A stretch of DNA of 35,335 nucleotides from Oscillospiraceae bacterium (GCA_029067025.1 JAIEFH010000142.1:1-35335), one strand, 5' to 3'; positions 18,697-28,109 are shown, counted from the first letter of the stretch. Notes: generated from the sequence alone by a model not told the origin. Translations and numbers: made by a program.

Positions 18697-20802
18697 ATGC
18701 TCAAACGCATTTTAAACAATAGCATAGCGTTGTTCGTGGTGGTCGTGGTCATGTTCCTGTTCATCCCGCTGCACCCCGTGATTCTGGATATCCTGCTCAT
18801 CATCAACATCGGGCTGTCCATCATGATCCTGATGATCACCATGAACATCTCGGAGGCGCTGGATTTCTCCATTTTCCCATCCCTGCTGTTGATTACGACG
18901 CTATTCCGGCTGGGCATGAACGTGTCCAGTACCCGGATGATCCTCACCACCGGCTATCCCGGCGAAGTCATCGAAAACTTTGGTCGGCTGGTCACCCAGG
19001 GCGATATTGTGGTAGGCTTCGTGATCTTCTTTATCATCGTGCTGGTGCAGCTCATTGTCATCACCAAGGGCGCGGAGCGCGTGTCCGAAGTGGCCGCCCG
19101 CTTTACCCTGGACGCCATGCCCGGCAAGCAGATGGCCATTGACGCCGACCTGTCCTCCGGCCTCATTGACGAGCAGCAGGCCCGTATCCGCCGTGAGAAG
19201 ATTCAGAAGGAAGCCGACTTCTACGGCGCCATGGACGGCGCCACCAAGATCGTCAAGGGCGACTCCACCATGTCCATCATCATCACCCTCATCAACCTGG
19301 TGGGCGGTATCATCATCGGCATGGTGGTCAAGGGCGGCAGCATCGGCGACGTGATGCAGCAGTACTGCATCCTGACCATCGGCGACGGCCTGGTGTCCCA
19401 GATCCCATCCCTGATGATCTCCACCGCCACCGGCATGATTGTCACCCGTTCCGTGTCCGAGGGCAGCCTGAACGTGGACGTGATCTCCCAGTTCAAGGCC
19501 CAGCCCCGAGCCATTATGACCACCGGCGTTATCCTGCTGTTCCTGGGTGTCATTCCCGGTACGCCCACCATCCCGCTCCTGGTGGGCGGCGCGGCCCTGG
19601 TGGGCGGCGGATTCTTCGTTACCCGCCAGATGAGCGCCCAGCAGCAGGCGGAGGCCGCCGCGGCCCAGGCTCCCGCCGAGCCCCCTGAGCTGACCGCGCC
19701 CAGCGAGAGCGACTACTACAAGGACATCAACAACGTATATACCCTGCTGTCGGTGGAGCCGGTGGAGATGGAATTCGGCTACAGCCTCATTCCCCTGGTG
19801 GACGAGAGCCACGGCGGCAAGCTCATCAGCCGCATCGTCATCTTCCGGCGGCAGTACGCCCAGGATATGGGCTTTGTCATCCCGTCCATCCGCCTGCACG
19901 ACGGCTCCGCGCTGGGCACCAACCAGTACTGCATCCGCATCAAGGGAGAAGTGGTGGCCCAGGGCGAGATCCTGGTGGATTACTATCTGGCTCTCGAGCC
20001 GCCCAACCCCCTGGGCGAGATCGACGGCATCGAGACCATCGAGCCGGCCTACGGCATCCCCTCCCGGTGGATTCTGCCGGAGAACAAGGAGATGGCGGAG
20101 ATCTACGGCTACAACGTCATCGACCCGCTGTCCGTCATGCTGACCCACCTGGCGGAGACGGTGAAAAAGCACGCCTACGAGCTGCTCAACCGGGCCGAGA
20201 CCATCCGCCTGGTGGACAATCTGAAGCAGACCTCCCCGGAGCTGGTGGAGGAGGCGGTTCCCGCCATCATCCCCTACTCCAAGCTGGAGAAGCTGCTGCG
20301 CAACCTCCTTCAGGAGGGCGTGCCCATCAAGGATCTGGCCACCATCGTAGAGACCGCCGCCGACGCCTTCTCCCAGGGCCGGGATCTGGATATGGCCACC
20401 GAGCAGGTGCGCGGCGCCCTGGCCCGCACCATCACCCGCCGGTTCTGCGAGGACGGCCAGCTCCGGGTCATCACCCTGGACGCCGAGGTGGAGAAGAAGA
20501 TCATCTCCTCCCTCACCCGGAACGAGCAGGGTGTGTACCTGGCCATGGGCCCCGACCTGATGCAGACCATCATCGCCCAAATGGCGGAGCATCTGAAAAA
20601 ATTCGGCGATCTGTCCCAGACGCCGGTCATCCTGGTCAGCCAGGTGATCCGGGGCTATTTCAGCAAAATGATTACCCAATTCTACCCCAATGTCTACGTG
20701 CTGTCCTTCAATGAGATTACCAACACCGTGCAGATCCAGGCCTTGGGCAACATCACCGACCAGACGGCCGCCCAGACCCAGAGAAGGGCGGTGGGCACAT
20801 GA
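18697..20802 (+). CDS. flhA: Flagellar biosynthesis protein FlhA
   Basis: 701 aa; LLLITTLFRLGMNVSSTRMIL, RFTLDAMPGKQMAIDADLSSGLIDEQQARIRR, C-terminal cytosolic domain. Confidence 0.97.
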   Translation: MLKRILNNSIALFVVVVVMFLFIPLHPVILDILLIINIGLSIMILMITMNISEALDFSIFPSLLLITTLFRLGMNVSSTRMILTTGYPGEVIENFGRLVTQGDIVVGFVIFFIIVLVQLIVITKGAERVSEVAARFTLDAMPGKQMAIDADLSSGLIDEQQARIRREKIQKEADFYGAMDGATKIVKGDSTMSIIITLINLVGGIIIGMVVKGGSIGDVMQQYCILTIGDGLVSQIPSLMISTATGMIVTRSVSEGSLNVDVISQFKAQPRAIMTTGVILLFLGVIPGTPTIPLLVGGAALVGGGFFVTRQMSAQQQAEAAAAQAPAEPPELTAPSESDYYKDINNVYTLLSVEPVEMEFGYSLIPLVDESHGGKLISRIVIFRRQYAQDMGFVIPSIRLHDGSALGTNQYCIRIKGEVVAQGEILVDYYLALEPPNPLGEIDGIETIEPAYGIPSRWILPENKEMAEIYGYNVIDPLSVMLTHLAETVKKHAYELLNRAETIRLVDNLKQTSPELVEEAVPAIIPYSKLEKLLRNLLQEGVPIKDLATIVETAADAFSQGRDLDMATEQVRGALARTITRRFCEDGQLRVITLDAEVEKKIISSLTRNEQGVYLAMGPDLMQTIIAQMAEHLKKFGDLSQTPVILVSQVIRGYFSKMITQFYPNVYVLSFNEITNTVQIQALGNITDQTAAQTQRRAVGT

Positions 20803-21641
20803 GCGCGGGCGTTGTCCGGCGGAGATACACCCCGGACGAGGTCGAGGCCATGCCCACCCCCGAGCTGCTCTCCCTCTACAAGCAGACCGGGGATGAGGAG
20901 CTGAAGTGGCCCCTGGTGCTGCGGTATGAGGGCCTCATCAAGAGCGCGGCGCTGCAGATACGGGGTGTGTACAGCAGCTTTGCCCAGGTGGACGACATCG
21001 TCAGCGAGGGCATCCTCACTCTGCTCAGCTCCATCGACAAGTTTGACCCGGACAAGGGCATCAAGTTTGAGACCTACGTGGCCAAGCGTATCCGCGGCAT
21101 GGTCATCGACCTGGCCCGGAAGCAGGACTGGCTGCCCCGGAATATCCGGCAGCGGGCCAAGGAGATCGACGCCGCTGTGTCCAATCTGGCCAATGAGCTG
21201 GGGCGCTTCCCCACCGACCACGAGGTGGCGGATCACTTGGGTATGCCCACCGACAAGTACCAGAAGGAGGCCGCCCGGGTGGCGCTGAGCAACACCCTGT
21301 CCCTGGACGCGCTGATGGACGCCCGGGATTTGGAGGGCCACCGCTTTGAGGTGTCCTCTGAGGATCCCACCGTCCAGCCGGAGACTGTGCTGGAGGATCA
21401 GGAGCTCCAGCAGACCCTGGCCCAGGGCGTCGCCGCCCTCCAGGAAAACGAGCAGATCGTCTTGTCCCTCTATTATGAGAAAAACCTTCATATGAAAGAG
21501 ATCGCTCAGGTGATGGGGGTCAGCGAACCCCGCATCTCCCAGATCCACTCCCGGGCCATCCAGAAGCTGCGGGATCATATGGGCGCGTACATGAACAGCG
21601 AAGCCCCACAGAAAACCTCTAAAAAGCGGAAGAAGGTATGA
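20799..21641 (+). CDS. fliA: RNA polymerase sigma factor FliA/SigD (sigma-28, WhiG type)
   Basis: Region 2 VDDIVSEGILTLLSSIDKFDPDKGIKFETYVAKRIRGMVIDLARKQDWLPR; region 4 ENEQIVLSLYYEKNLHMKEIAQVMGVSEPRISQIHSRAIQKLR; ATGA overlap with flhA. Confidence 0.95.
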   Translation: MSAGVVRRRYTPDEVEAMPTPELLSLYKQTGDEELKWPLVLRYEGLIKSAALQIRGVYSSFAQVDDIVSEGILTLLSSIDKFDPDKGIKFETYVAKRIRGMVIDLARKQDWLPRNIRQRAKEIDAAVSNLANELGRFPTDHEVADHLGMPTDKYQKEAARVALSNTLSLDALMDARDLEGHRFEVSSEDPTVQPETVLEDQELQQTLAQGVAALQENEQIVLSLYYEKNLHMKEIAQVMGVSEPRISQIHSRAIQKLRDHMGAYMNSEAPQKTSKKRKKV

Positions 21642-21647
21642 TGCAAG

Positions 21648-22400
21648 ATGTTTAAGGGCTTTTATAACCTCACATCGGGGATGCTGACCCAGCAGCGCCA
21701 CTTGAACGTGGTGGGCAACAACATGGTGAACATCTCCACCGCGGGCTTTAAGGAGAGCCGGTACACCGCCACTACCTTTGATGACGTGATGTATACCCGC
21801 GTGGGCAACAAGGAGAAGGAGTATACCGAGATCGGGCGGCAGAGCTATATCCGGGCCAACAGCGAGATCTACGTCACCTATGACCAGGGCATCCCGGAGC
21901 CCACCGACATCCCCCTGGATTTCGCCATCATGGGGGACGGCTTCTTCGCCATCCAGCAGGAGGACGGAAATACCGTCTACACCCGGGCGGGCAGCTTCTC
22001 CCTGGACGATGAGGGCTATCTGTGCTTCCCCGGCGTGGGCCGGGTGCTGAGCAACGAAGGCCAGCCCATTGTTCTGGGCACCGACAAGCTGGAAGTGGAC
22101 GGGTTTGGCAACATCTCCCAGAAGGACGGCGGCTATTTGGGCCGCTTGGGCGTGTACAACTTTGAGGATCTGGAGCAGTTGGAGCACAACGACGCGGGCT
22201 TCTTCACCGGAGAGGGCGCGGAGGCCATGGAGACGCCCCAGGTCATGTGGAAGTACCTGGAGCGCTCCAACGTGGATATGATCCGCCAGATGACCGATAT
22301 GCTCACCTGCCAGCGCGCCCTGCAGAGCGCGGCTTCGGTGACGAAGATGTACGATGAGGTTATGGGCCACGCCGCCAGCGACGTGGGCCGGTTAGGATGA
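21648..22400 (+). CDS. Flagellar basal-body rod protein, FlgF/FlgG type
   Basis: GMLTQQRHLNVVGNNMVNISTAGFKESRY, LDFAIMGDGFFAIQ, C-terminal NVDMIRQMTDMLTCQRALQSAASVTKMYDEV. Confidence 0.88.
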   Translation: MFKGFYNLTSGMLTQQRHLNVVGNNMVNISTAGFKESRYTATTFDDVMYTRVGNKEKEYTEIGRQSYIRANSEIYVTYDQGIPEPTDIPLDFAIMGDGFFAIQQEDGNTVYTRAGSFSLDDEGYLCFPGVGRVLSNEGQPIVLGTDKLEVDGFGNISQKDGGYLGRLGVYNFEDLEQLEHNDAGFFTGEGAEAMETPQVMWKYLERSNVDMIRQMTDMLTCQRALQSAASVTKMYDEVMGHAASDVGRLG

Positions 22401-22411
22401 GGTGAGAGAGC

Positions 22412-23155
22412 ATGAATCAATCCTTTTATATCGGCGCTGTGGGCGCCCAGATGCAGCAGCGGCGGATGAACATCATCGGCGACAACATCGCCAACCTGAA
22501 CACCGTGGGCTTCAAGGCCGACCGTTCCGATTTCACCGCCCTGATGTATCAGAACCACAGGGGCGCCGAGGAAGAGCTGCCCATGGGCGTGGGCACCCGG
22601 CTGCTGATGACCTCCACCAACTTTGCCCAGGGGCCGGTGGTGGACAACCAGCGCACCCTGGACTACATGATCGAGGGGGACGGGTTCTTCGCCCTGGTGG
22701 ATCTGGCCACCGGCGAGGTCAGCTACACCCGCAACGGCGCTTTTGTCATGTCCGAGCTGGAGCGGGCCACCGGCGAGGTGGACGAGAACGGCCAGCCCGT
22801 GATGAACAAGGTATTTTGCCTGGGAGACAACGAGGGCCGCTTTGTACTCAGCGATCAGGGCGGCCTCATTGAGGTCACCGACCCCTCGGAGAAGCTGCCC
22901 ATCGGTATCTTCGATTACGCCAACTATAACGGGATGCAGCAGCTGAACGACACCCGCTATATGCCCATCGACAAGAACGGGGGACTTTGGTACGGCACCG
23001 GCAATCTCATCCAGGGAGTGCTGGAAGGCTCCAACGCCGATTTGGCGGAGGAGTACACCAAGGTCATCGAATCCCAGCGGGCGTACGGCATGGCGCTGAA
23101 GATGGTGCTCACCTCCGATGAGATCGAAGCCACCATCAATGGCCTGCGCAACTAA
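22412..23155 (+). CDS. Flagellar basal-body rod protein, FlgF/FlgG type
   Basis: VGAQMQQRRMNIIGDNIANLNTVGFKADRSDF, LDYMIEGDGFFALV, C-terminal NADLAEEYTKVIESQRAYGMALKMV. Confidence 0.88.
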   Translation: MNQSFYIGAVGAQMQQRRMNIIGDNIANLNTVGFKADRSDFTALMYQNHRGAEEELPMGVGTRLLMTSTNFAQGPVVDNQRTLDYMIEGDGFFALVDLATGEVSYTRNGAFVMSELERATGEVDENGQPVMNKVFCLGDNEGRFVLSDQGGLIEVTDPSEKLPIGIFDYANYNGMQQLNDTRYMPIDKNGGLWYGTGNLIQGVLEGSNADLAEEYTKVIESQRAYGMALKMVLTSDEIEATINGLRN

Positions 23156-23168
23156 GGAGGGAGACTGA

Positions 23169-23795
23169 ATGGCGATTAAAAATTACGACGAGCTGAACTC
23201 GCTGGAGCTGGACACGCTCCGGGAGATCGGCAGCATGGGCACCGGCAACGCGGCCACCGCCCTGTCCCAGATGCTGGGGCGGGAGGTGCGCATCACGCTG
23301 CCCGAGGTGCGCATCATGGGCTACAACGAGGCCATTGAGTGGATCGGCGGCCCGGAGGAGATCACCGCCGGCGTGCTGGTGAAGCTCAGCGGGCAGATGA
23401 CCGGCATCATGCTGTCGGTGCAGCCGCTGGAATTCGTCAACATTGTGCTGGAGAGCATGATGGAGAAAACGGTGTCCGACTACACCGAGCTCACCGATAT
23501 GGAGCACTCCGCCCTGGTGGAGGTGGGCAACATCATGATTTCCACCTTCATCAACGCGCTGAGCGGCCTGTCCGGCATAGATGTGAGCCTCACGGTGCCC
23601 GCTTTCACCGTGGATATGCAAGGGGCCATCCTGGCCGTGCCCATGGCGGAATACGGCGGACAGTCCGACTATATCATGACCATCGGGGGCAACTTTGTCA
23701 GCGACAACAAGCAGGTTCCCTGCCGCCTGCTGCTGTCGCCCGACCTCAGGTCGCTGAATGCTTTATTACGGAAGCTGGGCGTAAGTGATGGTTGA
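23169..23795 (+). CDS. cheC: CheY-P phosphatase CheC
   Basis: LREIGSMGTGNAATALSQMLGREVRITLPEV and LVEVGNIMISTFINALSGLSG, two CheC-type active-site helices. Confidence 0.92.
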   Translation: MAIKNYDELNSLELDTLREIGSMGTGNAATALSQMLGREVRITLPEVRIMGYNEAIEWIGGPEEITAGVLVKLSGQMTGIMLSVQPLEFVNIVLESMMEKTVSDYTELTDMEHSALVEVGNIMISTFINALSGLSGIDVSLTVPAFTVDMQGAILAVPMAEYGGQSDYIMTIGGNFVSDNKQVPCRLLLSPDLRSLNALLRKLGVSDG

Positions 23796-24270
23796 TAACA
23801 AGATCACCATTGGTATCGCGGATATGAAGATGGCCAAAGGGGAGGGTATGTTGGTCACCTACGCGCTGGGGTCCTGCATCGGCATCTGCCTGCACGACCC
23901 GGTTCTCAAGCTGGGGGCGTTGATCCATATTATGCTGCCGGTCAATATGGAGGCGGGGCGCAAAAACACGATGAAGTATGCCGATACCGGGATCAGAGAG
24001 ACCTTGAAGCAGATGGAGGCCATGGGCGCCAGCCGCTCCAGGATCACCGCCAAGATCGCCGGCGGGGCCATGATGTTCAAGGACGGCACGGGCTCCTTGG
24101 GCAACATTGGGCAGAGAAATATCGAGAGCGTGAAGCTCAACCTGAGAAAAGAGGGCATCCACCTGCTGAAGGAGGATGTGGGCGGGTCGGTGGCCCGCAC
24201 CCTGCTTTTTGACGTGAACAGCGGCTTGGGCTGCGTGCGCTGCTACGGCCGGCCGGAGCTTATCATTTGA
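23788..24270 (+). CDS. cheD: Chemoreceptor glutamine deamidase CheD
   Basis: EGMLVTYALGSCIGICLHDPVLKLGALIHIMLP: conserved GSC-catalytic Cys and H; follows cheC with overlap. Confidence 0.94.
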   Translation: MVDNKITIGIADMKMAKGEGMLVTYALGSCIGICLHDPVLKLGALIHIMLPVNMEAGRKNTMKYADTGIRETLKQMEAMGASRSRITAKIAGGAMMFKDGTGSLGNIGQRNIESVKLNLRKEGIHLLKEDVGGSVARTLLFDVNSGLGCVRCYGRPELII

Positions 24271-24319
24271 CAGAGCAGAGCCCGCCCCGGCGGGCCCCAG
24301 ATTGAAGGGAGAGTTGGAA

Positions 24320-25252
24320 ATGATGGAAGACAACAAGCATGGCATCCTGCTGGAGTCCGGCACCAATGAGATCGAAGTCATGAAATTTACCATTGGGGGC
24401 AACCTGTACGGAATCAATGTGGCCAAGGTGCTGGAGATTATGATCTCCGCTCCAGTGAAGCCCATGCCGCACGCCCACCCGTCGGTGGAGGGCATCTTCA
24501 AGCCCCGGGACGCGGTGATCACCGTGGTGGATCTGCCCCGGTATCTGGGGGTGGAGAGCCCCAAGGATGAGAAGGACATTTTCGTCATCACCAACTTCAA
24601 CAAGATGTGCATCGCTTTCCGGGTGCACACTGTGGATCGCATCAGCCGCATCTCCTGGACGGACATCTCGAAGCCGGACAAGACCGTGTCCGGCGGCGCG
24701 GAGAGCGTGGCCACCGGCATTGCCCAGTGCGACGGGGAGCTGGTCACCATCCTGGACTTTGAGCGCATCGTGGCGGAGATCGCCCCGGAGACCTCCATCC
24801 AGATTTCCGAGGTAGAGGGCCTGGGCCCCCGGGAGCGCAACGACAAGCCCATCTGGGTGGCGGAGGACTCCATCCTGCTGAGCAAGATGATCGAGGACTC
24901 TTTGCGCAAGGCCAACTATGTCAACCTGAGGATGTTCTCCAACGGCCTGGAGCTGTGGGAGGCCCTGACTGCCCTGCAGCCCGACCGGGAGCTGTTTGAC
25001 GATGTGGCCCTTATCATCACCGACATTGAGATGCCCCAGATGGACGGCCACCGGCTGACCAAGCTGGTGAAGGACAACACTCGGTTCAAGGAGGTTCCCC
25101 TCATCATCTTCTCCTCCCTGATCAGCGAGGAGATGCGCCTCAAGGGCCGGGAGCTGGGGGCGGACGAACAGCTCACCAAGCCGGAGATCGGCCACCTGGT
25201 GGATGTGATGGATCACCTTCTCATGCTCCAGGAAAAGAAGGTCAAGGGATAA
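24320..25252 (+). CDS. cheV: Chemotaxis coupling protein CheV (CheW domain + receiver)
   Basis: CheW-like IEVMKFTIGGNLYGINVAKVLEI...SVEGIFKPRDAVITVVDLPRYLG, then receiver PIWVAEDSILLSKMIEDSL...ALIITDIEMPQMDGHRL. Confidence 0.92.
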   Translation: MMEDNKHGILLESGTNEIEVMKFTIGGNLYGINVAKVLEIMISAPVKPMPHAHPSVEGIFKPRDAVITVVDLPRYLGVESPKDEKDIFVITNFNKMCIAFRVHTVDRISRISWTDISKPDKTVSGGAESVATGIAQCDGELVTILDFERIVAEIAPETSIQISEVEGLGPRERNDKPIWVAEDSILLSKMIEDSLRKANYVNLRMFSNGLELWEALTALQPDRELFDDVALIITDIEMPQMDGHRLTKLVKDNTRFKEVPLIIFSSLISEEMRLKGRELGADEQLTKPEIGHLVDVMDHLLMLQEKKVKG

Positions 25253-25273
25253 GGGATAGATTAGGAGGCGCTT

Positions 25274-26563
25274 ATGAGCGGCAAATATATCGTGCGGCAG
25301 CCCATCCGGGATCATGAGGGAAGTACCATCGGATATGAGATTCTCTACCATGGGGCCAATCAGGCCTTTAGCAGCGACAGCTCCACTTCCAGCGCGGAAT
25401 TTGCCGCCGCCAACACGATCTATAATTTTCTTACCGACAACAGCCCCAAGGTGCTGAAGGGCACGCTGAATTTTATGACCTTCACCACCATGCTGCTGAT
25501 GAAAAAGACGCCCAGGCTTTTTGATAAAAACGACCTGGTCATCCAGATCGACGACGCGGTGATTATCCACCCGCTGTCCATGCACCTGGTGCGCCAGTAC
25601 GCCAACGAGGGCTACCGCGTCGCGGTGAACGACTTCCAGTTTACCCCCCGGTATCTGTCCCTGCTGGACGACATCCATTTCATCAAGATCAACGCGAAAA
25701 ACGCCAGCGAGGTCACCATCCGCAACACGGTGGAGATCGCCCATAGCATGAACATCAAGTGCATTGTCACCCATGTGGACGACCCGCATACGTACCAGCG
25801 GGCGGTGGCTTTGGGGGCGGACGGGCTGGAGGGCTCCTATGTGGCCGACAAGCTCACCACCCGGGCCCACAGCAGCGCTTACATCCAGAGCAACTTCTTC
25901 CAGCTCATGGTGGCCGTCACCCGGGATGAGCCCAATGTGGAGGAGATCGAGCAGCTCATCGCCGCGGACGCCAGCCTGACCTACGGCCTGCTGAAAATGG
26001 TCAACTCCGCCTATTTTGCCCTGCGCCACCGGGCCACCACCATCACCCAGGCCATTATGACCCTGGGCCTGGGGCAGCTGAAGCAGTGGATCTACCTGCT
26101 CAGCGCCAGCAACGCGGATAACGAGTTGGATTCCGGCTCGGAGGAGTTCTTGAAGCGCTCCTTCATGCGGGCCAACTTCTGCAGCGAGCTGATGAACTAC
26201 GCCAAGGATATGCCCATCTCCAAATCCGAGGGCTATCTGATGGGGATGTTCTCCACCCTGAACTACCTCATCGACGCCCCCCTGGAGGAGATCCTGGCCG
26301 AGGTGCCGGTGGCTGAGGAGATCAAAGCCGCCCTGCTCCGCCACGAGGGGCGCTGCGGCAAGCTGTATGAGCTGGTGCTCAGCTACGAGGCGGCGGACTG
26401 GGAGCGCATCACCGTCCTGGCCGAGGAACTGGGCATCCCGGACAACATGATGACCAGCGTCTACTTCATCTGCATGGAAAATGTAAATACCCTTTGGGAG
26501 CAGCTTACCAATCCATACCCCCGGCAGGGCGAGCCCGCCGAGGCGGAAACACCCGCAACCTGA
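25274..26563 (+). CDS. EAL-HDOD domain signalling protein (EAL domain apparently degenerate)
   Basis: YIVRQPIRDHEGSTIGYEILYHG...AVNDFQFTPRYLSLLDDIHFIKIN (EAL-like) followed by HDOD region IAADASLTYGLLKMVNSAYFALRHRATTITQAIMTLGLGQLKQWIYLL. Confidence 0.9.
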   Translation: MSGKYIVRQPIRDHEGSTIGYEILYHGANQAFSSDSSTSSAEFAAANTIYNFLTDNSPKVLKGTLNFMTFTTMLLMKKTPRLFDKNDLVIQIDDAVIIHPLSMHLVRQYANEGYRVAVNDFQFTPRYLSLLDDIHFIKINAKNASEVTIRNTVEIAHSMNIKCIVTHVDDPHTYQRAVALGADGLEGSYVADKLTTRAHSSAYIQSNFFQLMVAVTRDEPNVEEIEQLIAADASLTYGLLKMVNSAYFALRHRATTITQAIMTLGLGQLKQWIYLLSASNADNELDSGSEEFLKRSFMRANFCSELMNYAKDMPISKSEGYLMGMFSTLNYLIDAPLEEILAEVPVAEEIKAALLRHEGRCGKLYELVLSYEAADWERITVLAEELGIPDNMMTSVYFICMENVNTLWEQLTNPYPRQGEPAEAETPAT

Positions 26564-26590
26564 CGGGATAAAAGCTGGCTTTAGGACAAA

Positions 26591-26629
26591 AAAATCTCTG
26601 GCGGATCGTTCAAGTCCGCCAGAGATTTT
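26591..26629. terminator. Bidirectional intrinsic terminator between convergent genes
   Basis: AAAATCTCTGGCGGA / TCCGCCAGAGATTTT, 15-bp perfect arms, 9-nt loop, A/T tracts at both ends. Confidence 0.92.
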
Positions 26630-26637
26630 CCATCAGG

Positions 26638-27279
26638 TTACTCCCGGCCGTGGTGGGGGCGCTCCATGACCAGCTTGCAGGCCTGGAGCAGCTGGGCCGT
26701 GATGTCGCTGCTGAACTTGCCCTCGTACACCGTCAGGCGCGGGATCATATCTCCCCGCTCCAGCACCACATACTTGGGGGGCAGATGGTTCAAGGTGAGG
26801 GCCTTTACGTCCTCCATGCAGCGCTCACAGCTGCACAGGCCGAACATCTGCACATATTTGGGGGCTTTTTCTTCCACCAGCACCTGCATGACGTTCATGT
26901 AGCCGGGGTAGACAGGGAGACGGGACTCATCCCACTTGGCGGTTTCCTCGGCCTCGGGCTGAGCGGCGGGCGCGGGTTCTGGCGACCGCTGGGGCTGGAC
27001 GGCGGCCACGGGCTCAGGGACAGGGGCCGGTTCCGGCTGGGGCTGAGGCGCCGGCTGCTGGGGGGCTGCCTGCTGCGAGGCCATCTCGCCCTCCAGCGCG
27101 TCCTCCAGCGCACTCTTGATCTGCACCGACACGGCGGCGTCCGGAGCTATGGAGGCGGCAATGGGGGTTTGGGCGGCGGGCGCGGCGGCCTCCTCGGGCG
27201 CGGCGGCGGGATCGGGCTTCTTGCTGAGCAGGTTCATCACCCGCGCGGTCTTGCTGGTTTTGTCGTTCTTAGATGCCAT
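26638..27279 (-). CDS. ComFB-domain protein with N-terminal basic peptide and Ala/Pro-rich linker
   Basis: C-terminal MNVMQVLVEEKAPKYVQMFGLCSCERCMEDVKALTLNHLPPKYVV matches the late competence ComFB family (Cys cluster, LNxLPPKYV). Confidence 0.85.
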   Translation of the reverse strand: MASKNDKTSKTARVMNLLSKKPDPAAAPEEAAAPAAQTPIAASIAPDAAVSVQIKSALEDALEGEMASQQAAPQQPAPQPQPEPAPVPEPVAAVQPQRSPEPAPAAQPEAEETAKWDESRLPVYPGYMNVMQVLVEEKAPKYVQMFGLCSCERCMEDVKALTLNHLPPKYVVLERGDMIPRLTVYEGKFSSDITAQLLQACKLVMERPHHGRE

Positions 27280-27296
27280 GACGCTGAACTCCTTAC

Positions 27297-28109
27297 TTAA
27301 TTGAAGAATTTGGAGATATATTTCTGCTTAAATGACTGCTTGGGCCGCGGGAAGCGCTCTCCGGCCACCGCGTCCACGATCTCCTGGAAGTCCTGGGCGG
27401 GACGGGAGTCGGGCTGATAGGTGAGCACGCTCTGCCCATGGGCGGGAGCCATAGCCACACCCACGCCCCGGTGGATCTTGGCCTGGAACACCTGGCTTCC
27501 AAGCTGCCCGGCCACCTCCTGGGCCAGCTCCAGGATGTCCTTGGACAGGGTAAGCCGGCCGTTGAACTTGTTGACCAGGATGCCCAGCACCTTCAGATGG
27601 GGATTGTAGGTGGAGCGCACGGTTTCGATGGTCTCCTGGAGCTGGGTGATGCCCACCAGGCTGAGTACCTCCGCCTCCATGGGGACGATCAGCCCGTCGG
27701 AAGCCACATAGGCGTTGACGGTGAGGATGTTCAGGGCAGGCGGTGTGTCGATGATGATGAAGTCGTACTGGGAGCGCACGCCGGACAGCTTGTCGGTGAG
27801 CAAAAACTCCCGGCGGGGCATGGTGAACTCCACATCGGCGGCGGACAGCATAATATCTGAGGGCAGGATGTCGCCGTACTCCGTGGACTGGATGGCCTGC
27901 TCGATGGGACAGCTTCCCTGGAGTACGTCGTAGACGGTGCTACCCGAACCGATGTCCAGCCCCAGGTTGAAGCCCAGGTTGCCCTGGGGATCCAGGTCGA
28001 TGCCCAGAACCTTGGCCCCGCGCTGTTGGAGGCCGGATACCAGGGCGGCGGCGGTGGTGGTTTTGCCCACGCCTCCTTTTTGGTTGGTGACGGTAATGAT
28101 TTGAGTCAA
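27297..28109 (-). CDS. ParA/Soj-family ATPase (TTG start at 28109 preferred)
   Basis: TQIITVTNQKGGVGKTTTAAALVSGL, GIDLDPQGNLGFNLG, DFIIIDTPPALNILTVNA; strong RBS AGGGGAGGG upstream of TTG. Confidence 0.93.
   Translation of the reverse strand: MTQIITVTNQKGGVGKTTTAAALVSGLQQRGAKVLGIDLDPQGNLGFNLGLDIGSGSTVYDVLQGSCPIEQAIQSTEYGDILPSDIMLSAADVEFTMPRREFLLTDKLSGVRSQYDFIIIDTPPALNILTVNAYVASDGLIVPMEAEVLSLVGITQLQETIETVRSTYNPHLKVLGILVNKFNGRLTLSKDILELAQEVAGQLGSQVFQAKIHRGVGVAMAPAHGQSVLTYQPDSRPAQDFQEIVDAVAGERFPRPKQSFKQKYISKFFN

Noticed and set aside
18901-20679. 592-aa minus-strand ORF opposite flhA, and similar long antisense ORFs (e.g. 6119-8155, 28217-31138, 4346-5767)
   Set aside because: GC-rich coding DNA produces long shadow ORFs; their translations are low-complexity H/L/G/V-rich and the opposite strand encodes recognised conserved proteins.
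23961-23987. CAAA-N15-GCCGATAC sigma-28-like site inside cheD
   Set aside because: Two mismatches and intragenic; could be a real internal FliA site for cheV, but sequence alone does not separate it from chance.
26650-27300. 216-aa + strand ORF opposite the ComFB gene
   Set aside because: Low-complexity G/L/R/H-rich shadow frame; the minus strand encodes a recognisable ComFB domain with gene order and a terminator that fit.
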